64,000 bases of DNA. Source: Oenanthe sinensis (lineage: Eukaryota; Streptophyta; Magnoliopsida; Apiales; Apiaceae). Position 1 is the stretch's first letter. Every line of letters begins with the position of its first letter. The DNA lies in assembly GCA_028671895.1 (NCBI GenBank), contig CM053802.1, forward strand, positions 11,911,631-11,975,630. Direction: 5' to 3'. This document shows positions 48,766 through 60,500 of this stretch, piece after piece. Under the pieces are notes generated by a model. The model had not been told where the DNA came from. It saw only the letters and a program-made list of their open reading frames with translations, and did not search any database. Both the position numbers and the translations under genes were made by a program.

Positions 48766-49054
48766 CACTACAAGAAATACGGTAATAAACATCATATATT
48801 TAACATCGGTCTTTGTTGCCACCGATGCAAAAAGAAATAATAACATCGTCATTATAAAAGTGATGTGTTTAATTGTTTTGACATTATTTTATAGTACAAC
48901 CGATGTCTTATGTATGTTTTGAAAAATAAAAATTTGTGCGGCTCCAATTTTTTCCCTTATTAATTAACATCACCAGTAAACTCATCGGTTCTAGAATGAC
49001 ATTAACATCAGCCACACAAACCAATGTTTATTACAGTCTAATTTTCTTGTAGTG
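48766..49054. mobile_element. CACTA (En/Spm-type) non-autonomous element, 289 bp
   Basis: Ends are CACTACAAGAAA and TTTTCTTGTAGTG, perfect short inverted repeats of the CACTA superfamily. The interior has several aacatcggt/accgatgt words in both orientations, as in CACTA subterminal repeats. The flanking triplets (tag and taa) are close but not identical, so the 3-bp duplication has probably mutated. Confidence 0.88.
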
Positions 49055-49061
49055 TAATTTT

Positions 49062-49350
49062 TTTAAGGTGTTCGGAAACGGGTTTACCATGATCATATTA
49101 TATCAGCAACATATATCTCCCTCACTTGGGAGCCTATTTTGGATCGAAGAGCGGATCAATAGGTGATTCGTCCCTTTTTGAGTTTAGTTCAGTCCAAATT
49201 TTCAATTATTAGGTGGGGATCTCGTCCCATTTTGAGCCTACTATAATACAATTTCAATTATTAATTAGAATATTGAGGAAGGGTTGGGATTCAAACTTGA
49301 GACCTCCTACAACCGAAACTCTGATACATAAGGTGTTAGGAAGCGGGAAG
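49062..49350 (-). mobile_element. TRIM-like LTR element remnant
   Basis: Read on the minus strand: a partial LTR containing cgcttcctaacacctta (about 49326-49345), a primer-binding-site-like tgtatcagagt (about 49316-49326), about 190 bp including gggattc-like and ggcccaaaa-type words, a purine tract ccaagtgagggagata (49108-49125), then a second LTR start tgttgctgatataatatgatcatggtaaacccgtttccgaacacctt (49062-49108). The same layout and words are found at 31609-31915 and in part at 53690-53812, so this is one family. Confidence 0.65.
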
Positions 49351-50182
49351 GGCTTTGGATGGGCTTGGGTTCTCTTTAATTCCGTTAAGGCCGGCCTCTA
49401 GCTAGTTTATTCATATATATGAAGAAGATTTGCATGTTGTCATGATTTAAGGATTATTTGTGGTGTTAAGTAACAAATAAGAGTAACAGTCTTACCAGCA
49501 TCCAGGATTTGATGATCGAAATCATAGTATACAACATCATTTATGGTAATGCATGCCTGTTCTTAGCGTGTACGAGCTGCTCTCTTGCTAGGAGTAGTAA
49601 ATGCTTGTTGGCCAAAGAAATGAAGTGTGTCTACCATCATTCAAGAGTAATGACTTCCATCCATAGCACACCACCACAAGTACCAGAGATGATGTGGATC
49701 AGTTAAGCATCAGTTATGGTTGCCTGACCTACCCCCAATTGTCAGTAACTTGTCTTGAAATCGACCAGTCGGTCACAGTCTACTGTGGAGACCACACAGG
49801 TAACCCCTCCTCCCTCCTTTTATCTTGGCAGTGGAGAAACTAAATTAGCCTTAATTATTAAAGTTTTATATATGATCATCTGTTTTTTAATTACACTACA
49901 ACATGTTGTGCGATCATTCTTTTCCCCTGAAGAAAGTAAGGTGAATTGATCCACGCAGGAAAAATTAATAGAAATGTCAAATTAACCAAAAATTAGGCAG
50001 ACTAAATCGTGAGATAAATTGCATCATTTCTCTTTCTTCCTAGTGTAAATACATGTAAATTGTAATACATGTTCAGTTTATGATTTTAGATGAATGATCT
50101 TTGGTTCCACAAAACATTAAATGTTAGATTACTGACATTATAAAGTGACGGCTCTACGAATTTTTTATATTGTTGTCGTGTA

Positions 50183-50375
50183 CTCCCTCCATTCGATTTA
50201 ATTATTGTGTTCACGGATAAATTTCATGTTTAATGCAATTATAAATTTATAACATTACTTTTCACAAAAATTAACAAATTAATAATGCTTAATTTACCAT
50301 ATTAATTGAAAGTGGACAACTTTTAGGACAAACAAATCAGGAAAAGAGGTTAATATAAACGAAATGGAGGGAGAG
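50183..50375. mobile_element. Stowaway-like MITE
   Basis: Starts CTCCCTCCATTCGATTTAAT directly after TA and ends gaaatggagggag with gta close by, giving the Stowaway terminal inverted repeat ctccctcc...ggagggag and an approximate TA target duplication. About 190 bp with no coding content. Confidence 0.8.
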
Positions 50376-50461
50376 TATAATACATTCATGGAGATGTATG
50401 GTATACTTAGAGGTCGTTTGGTTGACAATAATTCATATAGGTATTTGAAATGTAGGTATTT

Positions 50462-50617
50462 TTTTATTACTGTGGGAACCCGCAGCCGCTACCCTTTGGG
50501 TGCGCACAGGGTAAACCCACGACTCACGCAATAACCTGCAAACCACGTGAACTAGGTAAACCGCACAAGTGCGACAGACTCTGACTCAGATGACATAATC
50601 ACAAATTCTCCTCCCGT
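50462..50617 (-). mobile_element. SINE-like insertion with 21-bp target duplication
   Basis: The segment is flanked by exact 21-bp direct repeats (50441-50461 and 50618-50638, starting gtatttgaaatgtaggta). Read on the minus strand it contains acccaaagggtagcggctgc and gggttcccac and ends in an A-rich tail (agtaataaaaa). A long target duplication and A-rich 3' end fit LINE-mediated insertion. The 3' part recalls Au-type plant SINEs from memory; the tRNA-like head is not visible, so it may be 5' truncated. Confidence 0.65.
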
Positions 50618-50847
50618 AGTATTTGAAATGTAGGTATTTGAAATGCCTAGGATTTGGTTGACATAAATTCATGTAGATATTTGAAATGATTGAGAAATAA
50701 AATATGATACAGTTGTTTAGTTGCCTAAAATCATGGTAATAGATTTCGCTGGGAAGTACAAATACCTACATAATGTAGGAAGTCACTTACCCACCCCCAC
50801 CTTGGTAATTTACGATTCCTGTATCATACAAAATCTAGCTCATAAAT

Positions 50848-50913
50848 AGAAAATAAAATCAATCAAAATAATACAAGGGGAGAAAATAAAATCAATCAAA
50901 ATAATACAAGGGG
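50848..50913. repeat. perfect 2 x 33-bp tandem repeat
   Basis: The 33-base unit beginning agaaaataaaatcaatcaaa and ending tacaagggg occurs at 50848-50880 and again immediately at 50881-50913. It lies inside the Harbinger-like MITE. Confidence 0.9.
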
Positions 50914-51745
50914 AGTAACTACCCAGGAAGTACAAAATTATCAACCAAACAAATTTATTACATTTCCCATATTTTTTTTATAGAAAGGAAGTAGAACTTC
51001 CTATAGTAATTTACTTCATGTATGTAACCAAACAAACACTTAAGTAAATTATGCGTACATCTTACCTTTCATGCATCGCTATTTTCAATTCTTACCCTCC
51101 CTGACCCTACTTCCAACTAGGAGTAGGTTTTGTTTTGTTTAGGGAGAGGTAAATACTAAGTTGATGCATTGTTGCCTCTAACAGTCAAATTAAGAAGGCT
51201 TGTGTGGTAATTGATAATCAGAACGGCTGAACGGGCCAAAACGATGCCAGAGGAAAGGCTAAGATTTGAAGTACATGGAAAGGGTATTTACCACTCCACA
51301 CAATGTGTGAGTTTTTTTGTTAAATATCATCTATAATTGATATGACTTGACGTATAATGGCCCGCACCAGATTTAATAGGAGTCGACTAGTGGCACAAAA
51401 TTGAATTCGAGAGACTTAAACATGAATACGATGTTGTGTGCAATAATTAATGATCAGCTATCCAGCTAACCTAAATGATTAACTACCAGTTTGTTATGAG
51501 TGCAAAAATGAAGAGGAGATTCATGAAGTATTCCATCTTGGATGAGTTTTAGATTAACAACCTGCTTACGCAAATATTTAAGGAAAACAAGAACAAGGAA
51601 AAGTTATCAGGAAAGAAATTCATCTTTACATTCTTCAATTTCTATTTTAAGGGTGATTGACTTTTATTATTATCCATTTCTTTTATAAAGGTCTCCAGAA
51701 AGGAAAACCCTTTCCCCTTCTTTAGGTAATCTTAGAGTGTATGCT

Positions 51746-51755
51746 TATATAAATA
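51746..51755 (+). promoter_or_regulatory. TATA box of the MYB gene
   Basis: TATATAAATA lies 95 bases before the start codon at 51850, a spacing that leaves room for a leader of about 60-70 bases. No other strong TATA element is nearer the gene. Confidence 0.6.
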
Positions 51756-51849
51756 AAGTTTCACATGTCCATGTTACTGTTTTATACAGAGCTAGTTTTC
51801 ACAAAATAAAGATATAGAGAGAGGGACAGAAGTAGGGAGAAAGGAAGCT

Positions 51850-53250
51850 ATGGGAAGGCCTCCTTGCTGTGACAAAGTTGATATCAAGAAAGGTCCCTGG
51901 ACCCCGGAAGAGGACATCGTTTTAGTCACCTACATCCAAGAACATGGTCCCGGAAATTGGAGATCCGTGCCTACAAACACTGGTGAGCAATCATGAACTC
52001 GGATCAATAATGAAAGTAAAAGTGTTGTGCGTGTGTCATGCGAGTACATAGGCACACACTAACTCTATATCTTATAAATTTACACTTTTGGAATTTGTAT
52101 ATATCTTTTGATCTGCAGGTCATGTTTATGAATAATTCGTGTATGCTAATCTAAGGAGAAACTACGATAATTCCTAATTGTAATCACTTCTGGTTTTGTT
52201 TTACTATGAATGGAAGGGTTGTTAAGGTGCAGCAAAAGTTGTAGACTGCGGTGGACTAATTACTTGAGACCAGGAATCAAGAGAGGCAATTTCACTCCAC
52301 CTGAAGAAGGAATGATCATCCATCTCCAAGGTGTACTTGGTAACAAGTACGTTCAGTCCTTAATTGTTTCTCTACTCTCTCTTCGGCCACTTTCACACAC
52401 GTCACCAGAAATGTATTGCACAATTTTATTTTATTTTTAGAAACACATGGTTCATGCAAGTCGATAGTAATTTTCAATAGAGACAACATTCACAAAAACT
52501 TACAAGAAATATATGGGCAGATGGGCAGCCATAGCTTCATACCTTCCGCAAAGAACAGATAACGATATAAAAAATTATTGGAACACCCATTTGAAGAAGA
52601 AAATGAAGAAGCTCCAGACAGCTCCTACAGATGATCATGATCCCGGCATGCTAGCATTATCAGATCACTCAACTCAATATCAGAAAAAGAAAATATTTGA
52701 TATTGCCACAAGTCCACTTGCCTCAACAGATCTTACTTTCAATAATAACTCTTCCAATTCTAATATTTATGCCTCAAGCACAGAGAATATCTCAAGGCTC
52801 CTTCAGGGTTGGATGAGATCTTCCACGAAAACAACAGTTGATACAAATAATGCTGATGCTTCTCCTAGTGGTGGCTTCTCTAGGAACATTGTTGGAGACT
52901 CTTTAGCAACAATTCCCCTTCGTGGTTATCGCCCTAAGGGAGAGAAACCAGGAGGTGAAGATTTAATATCTGATGAAGTGTTTGAATCCATCTTATCGTT
53001 TGATAACTTGAACACCAACATTGGCAATTGGGATCACAAGAACTCTTTTTCTGATAAAGGATCAGACGATGATGATAATGATAACATAAAAGATGATTAT
53101 GATGATGTCAAGGATAACAGAAAGACAATAAGGCCAGGTAACGATCAGACGAGCAGTACCCCTCCATTGTCGTTTCTTGATAATTGGCTATTGGATGAAG
53201 CTTCTACTGGTCAAGTAGGAGAGATAATGGAACTTCCCTTCATTTGCTGA
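51850..53250 (+). CDS. R2R3-MYB transcription factor, MYB60/MYB96 group (subgroup 1)
   Basis: Exons 51850-51982, 52217-52346 and 52521-53250 encode 330 aa. The intron positions (after codon 44 plus one base, and near codon 88) are the standard ones for plant R2R3-MYBs. R2 (about 14-61) and R3 (about 67-112) show the regular Trp spacing; R3 has the usual non-Trp first position (FTPPEE) and the block WAAIASYLPQRTDNDIKNYW. The tail holds ENISRLLQGWMRSS and LSFLDNWLLDE-type motifs, characteristic of subgroup 1, which includes MYB30, MYB31, MYB60, MYB94 and MYB96. Those regulate stomatal opening, cuticular wax and drought or ABA responses. An Asp/Asn-rich stretch (about residues 270-290) is likely activation-type sequence. 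MYB60-like versus MYB96/MYB306-like cannot be decided by eye. Confidence 0.94.
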
Positions 53251-53689
53251 TGAATATATACAAATCTCATAGACTGTCTGGTTTACTCTACATATTCTCT
53301 TCTCCCTAGCTTCTTCCTTTTTTAGATTAAGCCGGGGTAAAGAAGCACATATATACAAGTACACTCCATTTCTGTTTGATCCTTTCGAGATTAATCTTTA
53401 ATTTAGCTAGGTTCTAAAAGTTTGAATCTGTTGGCAAACTGTAATCTATTTAATAATTATCATTATGGATTATAGCAATACTGTAATTCTGTTGAGCCTG
53501 TTATTGCTACTGTTACACTCTTACTTGGATTAACTCGCCTTGTAGTAAGTTTGTTTCAAGGTCTTAGCCTTGATGATTATTACCAAGACTCTGGTGTGTG
53601 TGAGTCCATATGAACATGTTCTGATCCTGATTCAATGTGCAACCAAGGAGCGGTAACAGCAAGCTTGAGTGCTCCATAATAAATTATGA

Positions 53690-53812
53690 GAATACTGGGG
53701 GTGGCAGGGAGTTGAACCTTAGACCACTGCCGACTGTAGCTCTGATATCGGTTCTCCTAAAACTTTTAGGAGACTGATTTATTAGGATCTTATATTATTC
53801 TAACATAAACAA
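53690..53812 (-). mobile_element. TRIM-like LTR fragment with primer-binding site
   Basis: On the minus strand an LTR-like segment tgttagaataatataagatcc...ttttaggagaac (about 53752-53809) is followed by cgatatcagagct (about 53738-53750), a near match to the initiator tRNA-Met primer-binding site, and then by internal-type sequence ggtctaaggttcaactccctgccac. The second LTR was not found, so this is a fragment of the family seen at 31.6 and 49.1 kb. It lies about 0.45 kb beyond the MYB stop codon. Confidence 0.55.
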
Positions 53813-56800
53813 TTTCATAGAATGACAATTTCTAAGAATTTCAACTTCGCAGATATTTAGATATCAACCAAAGAGCCACCAAGTCAAAAGATATGTACGA
53901 AGGAAGAGTGGAAGACCCTGTCGTGAATGAAAATAAACTTATATCAGAACACCTCCTCGGACTTGTACACATTGGCATGCAGTGTACATGCAGATATTAT
54001 TAACTACCAAAACCAAAGTAAGCAAACTATCAGTACATGAAAGTGTTTACTAATTCATTGTTTGTTTGTTAGTAGTAAAAACTGAAAAGTGTGAAAAATA
54101 ATGTCACGGAAGTCTTGCAACATTATAGCGAAAAGGCGAGGAGGTTGTTAGTCAGTTTCAACAAACAGCCCATGCATATATCAATTCATCATCCTACCTT
54201 TGTTTTTAAGCAAGGGGAAACCTGTGAACTCCATTGACCTTTCGGTGCCCTCCCATGAACTAATATAACATCATATCTACATTTAGGTTCAGGGTCCGGG
54301 TTCCAAACAAACGAATGTTACAGGTTCTCACATTTTCATATCATAGTATGTTGTAACGACTAATAACAAGAGTGCTTGCTCTGGAACTGTTAATTGAGCC
54401 TATTAAATTTGCATGTGTATATATTTATATAGCATCGGAAAACCAAAATGTACTGAATGGGAATATGCTACGTATGGCAGGTCTGAATGATCTACTGTAA
54501 ATCTGCATGATAAAATATCTGTGCAGAATAATTACAGTAATTAATAAGATTTATGTTGTCTGGGGCTGCATTCTTTAAATGGTCAGCAATGGCAGGTAAC
54601 CTCACCAGTTATAGCATCACTACTTAATGTCCATGAAAATGAAAGACATATATATATAATATATCAATAATTTCTTCATTGGAATTATTTCGTAAAAATT
54701 ATTATTTTTATCAAAATAGATATAAAAAATCATTATGAAAAAATTATGCATTTAAAAAAAATCGACCATTGAAAATATTAATATATGCCATATATATGAT
54801 ATATAGAAGATTTATTAACAATACTGATAAATTTTAGTATTTGCCGTTATATTGATAGGGTACATGTTTCAATTTATTTTCCAGTCAACTTAGAGCTAAA
54901 TAAATGCTCCCAAGGACCACAAATGCAAACCGCCCTACCATTTGAAGACCCTAAAAACAATAAATTTAGGTCAATATTATTGGCACAATCTAGACAATTT
55001 AATATAATAGTCATTCCCTCCGTTTTAAAATAATAATAGGTTGTTTTGATTTTTGGCACATAAGTTAAGGGGTAAAAAAAATATAACTAGATTTATTTCA
55101 AAATTTAAATTTTTATATCAAGTACAAGTTTAGAATCTATATTTTTATTTGATATAAAATTTTAAATTTAATAATAAGTTTAACTATACTTTTTTCATAT
55201 CTCAGTGTCAAAAATCAAAGCGACTATTATTTTGAAATGGAGAAGTACATTTTTTCGTTGCTTCTATGAAATTTCAAATGTTTTGGAACGACAAAATCTG
55301 GATTGTATTTTAAAATTTATAAAAAAAGATAATTTTATAAATTTTTTACATATAAAAATTTAATATGAAAATATGAAAATAAAGATGCAAGTGTTCTTTA
55401 GTATAAAATAATAATAATATTTTTGTAATTACATATAATTAATCTGCTATAATTACAATAACACACTCATATATTTATATGGGAATTTATTTTAACATCA
55501 CGAAAATTATGTGAGATAATCTCAGAAATAGTAATCTCTTTAAAATATTTATATATAAAATAAATATAATTTATAAATTTCTTAATATAATTTAAAACAC
55601 GTACAAAAAATTAAAATAATTTTAATATTAGGATAATTATGTGAGCTGGTAATCATGTTTTCAGGAAAAATGATCAACATAGCAAGGATCGTATTCTTGT
55701 TCATTTTAAAAGATTATGTAATACCACCATTTACCAAGGTTATATTATAATTTCATGAAAATCAACAAAAAATGAATGAAATTTTAGTTCACGTAATTAT
55801 CATAGTCCTATTCTAGAGTAAACAAATTGGATGATTATTACATGTAATCATTAACAAATTAATCTCATAGAGTAAACAAATTGTATAATTGTATAAACGA
55901 AATTGACTCGTACATCTTATTTAAAGAAATTACATGATTAATTAAATTAGTTCATGATTACATGGATTATATTTAGTACTAATGGCAATTTGAGCTTATA
56001 GGCAAAATAGTAGCAACTACCTGAACAGGTCCATAATACTTGAGAGATATATAGCACCAACGCCTTAACTTTTATGATCTATGCTTATCGATCATCTGAG
56101 TCTTCATCCTTTTCTAGGCCTTTACCAAGCTGATGTTAATTAAGCTTTGAATTCATTTCTTAATTCTCTGTCAGCTTCTGTATATAACATCATGCGATCA
56201 CAACACTAGCTCATAACCTCGAATCCTTACAATGCGTTCACAAAACATATACTTTTGTAGGTGTATGAACATCTCGATCTTCGCTTAAAAACCTCTATGA
56301 ATTAATAGTATCCGACTCTCGGGACTAAAAATATTTTTTAATTAATAGAGGTTATTAATTAAATTGAGGTAAACATTACATTGTAAAAACTTTATAATCA
56401 AACCAATAAAATTTAGACAAATTGAGCATTAAATTGTCAAAAAAAATCTGTATTTAACAAATTAATTTAGACAATGTAGTTCTTGCCATGATTTTATATA
56501 TTTACGACTATTAAAAATTTGAGCATAAATTGTCAAGATTTTCGTGTAATCTAGCCTATTGATCTGCAGAAGACCCGAGGAAATGTGCCATGCAGATTAA
56601 AACAACCCGTCCAACACCCACAACGCTTATAGGCCGGCCATGACCCGTAGATCAAATATTCGGTTACTAGCAATTACCGATCACTTGGATTGGTGTTAAA
56701 AAATGAATTAACAACATAAAATTAGCAATTTGCTTATCCTATCTACCAACACAAAAATGGTATATTTTTTCGAGGACTTTTGGCAGACCAAAGATAAAAA

Positions 56801-57597
56801 TACATTACGAATTTCATCCCAAATATAGAGGTTATTATAAACCAAGACTTGCAGTTGTTTCATGGAGTGCTTAGTAGATTGACAAATTATACACTCCCTG
56901 CATGCGTGTGAGTATTTAAATGTCTATAATTATTAACCACAATCAAATTATAAACACTCCCTAACTAGCTATCTTACTATCCTTGATACTCCTGAGCTGC
57001 ATTTTGCCAACTTATGCTTCTAAGACACAATCTAACATGAAAACAAAATATGAAGACTTTGCTCCTAAAGTAGCAGTTGAAGTAGCAAATACTCAAAAAG
57101 TGAACCAAAACAATCACCTTGAACTTGCCAAAATTTTCAGGAATATTTATCTACAGTAAGTTTACTTTGTCCTCATACTCTTACTATATCGAAATAAACA
57201 ATGTTTTGCCTACGTTACAGTGTAACACGTCATATGGACATTCCAAATCAAATTGGCTTCATTTGTTTAAAACATCTAACAGTATTTCTCAGCATTGATG
57301 ACAAAAATTCTTTTTTCCCCAAAAATAGGCAAGGTATGAAGTTAAATTTTATCAAAGCAAAATGGCTCTACAAACTTATTATAGATTTTTTTATATATAA
57401 TTATATGTTTTTTAACCGAGGGCGGGGGAATGAGTATTCCAATCTACTATAATTTTATTAATAACAGAAAACCTTCCAAAAACAAAATATGTATATATCT
57501 AGCATGGTAAGTTGGTAACTACCTTATCTGCATCCGCTTATGTACGTCCCTCTTTGGCATCATCTTTTTATTATGCCCCTCTGCTGCAGCAGCTATT
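53813..57597. other. AT-rich intergenic DNA between MYB and Sec14-like genes
   Basis: Holds a Stowaway-like MITE at 55013-55246. A segment near 56290-56360 with cctctatgaattaatag and tctcgggac, plus tatagaggttattataaacc near 56826, suggests an old repeat, but ends were not resolved. The right end is the Sec14-like 3' flank. No gene seen. Confidence 0.55.
55013..55246. mobile_element. Stowaway-like MITE with about 40-bp inverted repeats
   Basis: Left end attccctccgttttaaaataataataggttgttttgatttttggcac pairs with the reverse complement of gtgtcaaaaatcaaagcgactattattttgaaatggag at the right. The cctccgttttaaaataa start is typical of Stowaway elements. The flanking TA is approximate. Confidence 0.75.
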
Positions 57598-60500
57598 CTA
57601 TGCCCGGCCCTTGTCGGCAGCAACTATTTCAACATTTGCCGCATCCTTGGTGCTTTGTGATTCAACTCCGTTATTTTCATGTATTCCATCTAAGTGTGAC
57701 AACATTTCTTTATTTAACTTAGATCCATGATGATCTTCCTCTGAGGCCTCAAAGTCACTATCAACCGAAGGTAAAGAATGTCCATGCAGTAATACAGGCA
57801 TGTCAGAGGGATGTGCACATCCAGAGTTTAAATTAAACATCTTCTTATCTTCCTCCTTCATTCGTTGTGCATAGGTTTTATAGTCAAACCCAGCTGTGCT
57901 CTTCCCACCAAAAGCAGATTCTAGCTTATCCATGTCAAATATAGATTCCATTACCTTCCTGCTCTGTGGATCATTTGAGTAGGCAAATTTTACTTTCTTG
58001 TACGTCTTCTGCTCAAGAAATGGTTTCACCATCTGCAAGAGATAGAATAAGTTACATAAAGACTACATAACAAAGCTTTAAAGGCACAGTACGTAAGAAA
58101 CCAAAAATAAAACAGACAACATACTGCATAAAATGTCTCAAAGACTTTTGGTGGATTATAGAGTATTGCCAGGGCCAGCCTCTCTGGGTAACAGTTCTGT
58201 AGTACACGAGCTGTGTCCTTGGTAACCTTCAATGATAATTTGGATAAGGCATAGCCTTGAAAATCAACAAGCCACACCATCTGCTCCTGACCTGATCCCA
58301 TGTTCATTATGGCTTTTTCCAAACAATAAACGAAGTACTTGACTTGCCCTTCATTTGACGTGGAATTCTGACACAATAAAGTATACAGCATAACATGTAA
58401 AGAGAAGTATGCAAATCTTGAAATATCACGTACGTAATATAATAACTTTAATATAAAAATCTTTGTAGTGTGATTTACAGTTTATCTACCTGATAACCTG
58501 GTCTCATAACAACCACGGTCCTCCCATGCCTGTCAAAGTAGTCAGCTCTGTAAACTTTTCCTGTCTCAGCCTCATGAGCAATGTCTTCCTACATGGTAGC
58601 ATAATATAGAAACATCTCAAAACAAGTAACCTACCAAGTATATAACTGTTAGAATAGTCAAATATATATGCAATACACCCTCTTGCTAGATACAGGGTAT
58701 AAAACCTTTGTTTGTGATAAAATCATAAGGATATCAATAATTTTTCTCTCCATATAATCAAGTTTGACTACTTTATCAAAGCACCAAGTATCATAGGGTT
58801 TCTGTTTCACAATCTGCCATCGCACTTCATCATCTTCTCCATTAAATACGATTTAACCAACTAATGCAAAGCAGCACAAAACCACCATACTTGTTTCAAC
58901 TCTAATTGTGTTATTTTAAGAATATTTAATTGGAAACTGTTTACCAACCACAGTTGGATAATTTTTAAATTCTAGTCAACTCATTTCTGACCATTGAATT
59001 ATTAGATCAATGGCTGGGATTAAACCTTTTTTTTAAACTTATGCTATATAATATAGCATATACGCTATATAATACAACGTCAGTTTAATTTTTTTTAATT
59101 CCCTTTCTACCGCTATAAAGCTTAGTATTATATCTTGGAGGTTGACTGCACCTCATTTACACTAGATTTCTAGATGAGTAGTAAGCTATACTATTTTTGT
59201 GTAATATTTTTCCACTTCTTCTCTCTCCCATTTCATATCAAATATTAAATTTCAGAACAAAATTTAGAAGATTCAAATTTCATAACAAGTGCTTCATCAA
59301 AGTTTAGAAGATTCAAGTTTCGTCAAGTGTTTATCAAAGTTTCTTGAATTAGCAATGGGATAATTCAAGAATATTATTGTTGATTTTGATTTATTTGATT
59401 TTGATGTTTTTATTGAATTGGTTTGGTTTTTTTTATGGTCATATTTAATTTAATGTTTTTATATATTATTGAATATGATTCATTTTGGGTTTTGGTTAAA
59501 AAGAATAGGTTTTGGTTGATTAAAATAATGAAAAAGATGAAGAATTTTTTTTTTGGCCTTACGCTATATAATATAGCGTTTTACTCTACATTATATAGAG
59601 TAAGCTTTTAACCCTTTCAAAAATGTTACTCTATATTATATAGCGTAAGCTTTTAACACTTTTAAAAAGGTTACTCTATATTATATAGCTTAAGCTTTTA
59701 ACCTTTTAAAAAACTTATGTGTTATAATATAGCGCAAGTTTTTAACCCTTCACACATTTTGCACGTGCTATTTAAGGGCTCTTTAGGTAATAAAAAATTA
59801 TGAATTACGTTATATTATACAGCTTAAACGCTATTTATTTAATATTGCGTGTACTTTTTTTAAATTTTTAATCTCAACCCTTGATTTTAAATTTCAATGG
59901 TAATAGATGGGTTGGTCTTTTAAGACACTATATCTAACTGTGGCTGTAGAATCGGCCCCTATTTAATTAGACATATTACATATTAATTATATTAAAGCGA
60001 GCTCAAATATAATTTATATGCATTAAAATTTGATTATAGTAAAAAATATAATATACGGAATTGATATATAAATTCAATTTTTACTAAGTAAACTCCATTG
60101 ATATATATATGAGGGCAATAATACATCATAGATATAGTATTATACAATTTATTTCAAAATATAGTACATACTGTATATTGGAGGTTGATTATTAAATTGT
60201 GAAATTTATTTATCATTTCTTATCATATAAACTTATAACTTTTTTAGTTACTTTTATACTTAATAAAAATATACTACGTCGAAGAAAAATATAATGATAT
60301 TATACATAATATTATTATTTATTTGTTTGAAAGTTTTAAAGCAAAACTTAATACAATGTTTACAATTTATAAATGGTAGTTGTATAGATAAATTAACACA
60401 AGATTTTATATATTATATGAAATAATGAGTAAAACAATCATTTATTTATAAATGAAAATTAAAATAAAGATTCAAAAAGAGATATTTTAACAATTTAGTG

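Larger units (their letters stand above)
50410..51039. mobile_element. PIF/Harbinger-like MITE carrying a SINE-like insertion
   Basis: Left end gaggtcgtttggtt and the reverse complement of the right end (gtgtttgtttggtt) are inverted repeats; TTA flanks both sides (50407-50409 and 51040-51042), the usual 3-bp Harbinger duplication. The interior contains a separate inserted segment (50462-50617) and a 2 x 33-bp tandem repeat. No transposase. Confidence 0.68.
47428..51849. other. intergenic DNA rich in small transposons
   Basis: The divergent promoters of the ArfGAP and MYB genes bound this 4.4-kb stretch. It contains hAT, CACTA, TRIM-like, Stowaway, Harbinger-like and SINE-like insertions listed separately. 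No protein gene was seen among short frames at 48500-49950. The last few hundred bases are the MYB promoter. Confidence 0.6.
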
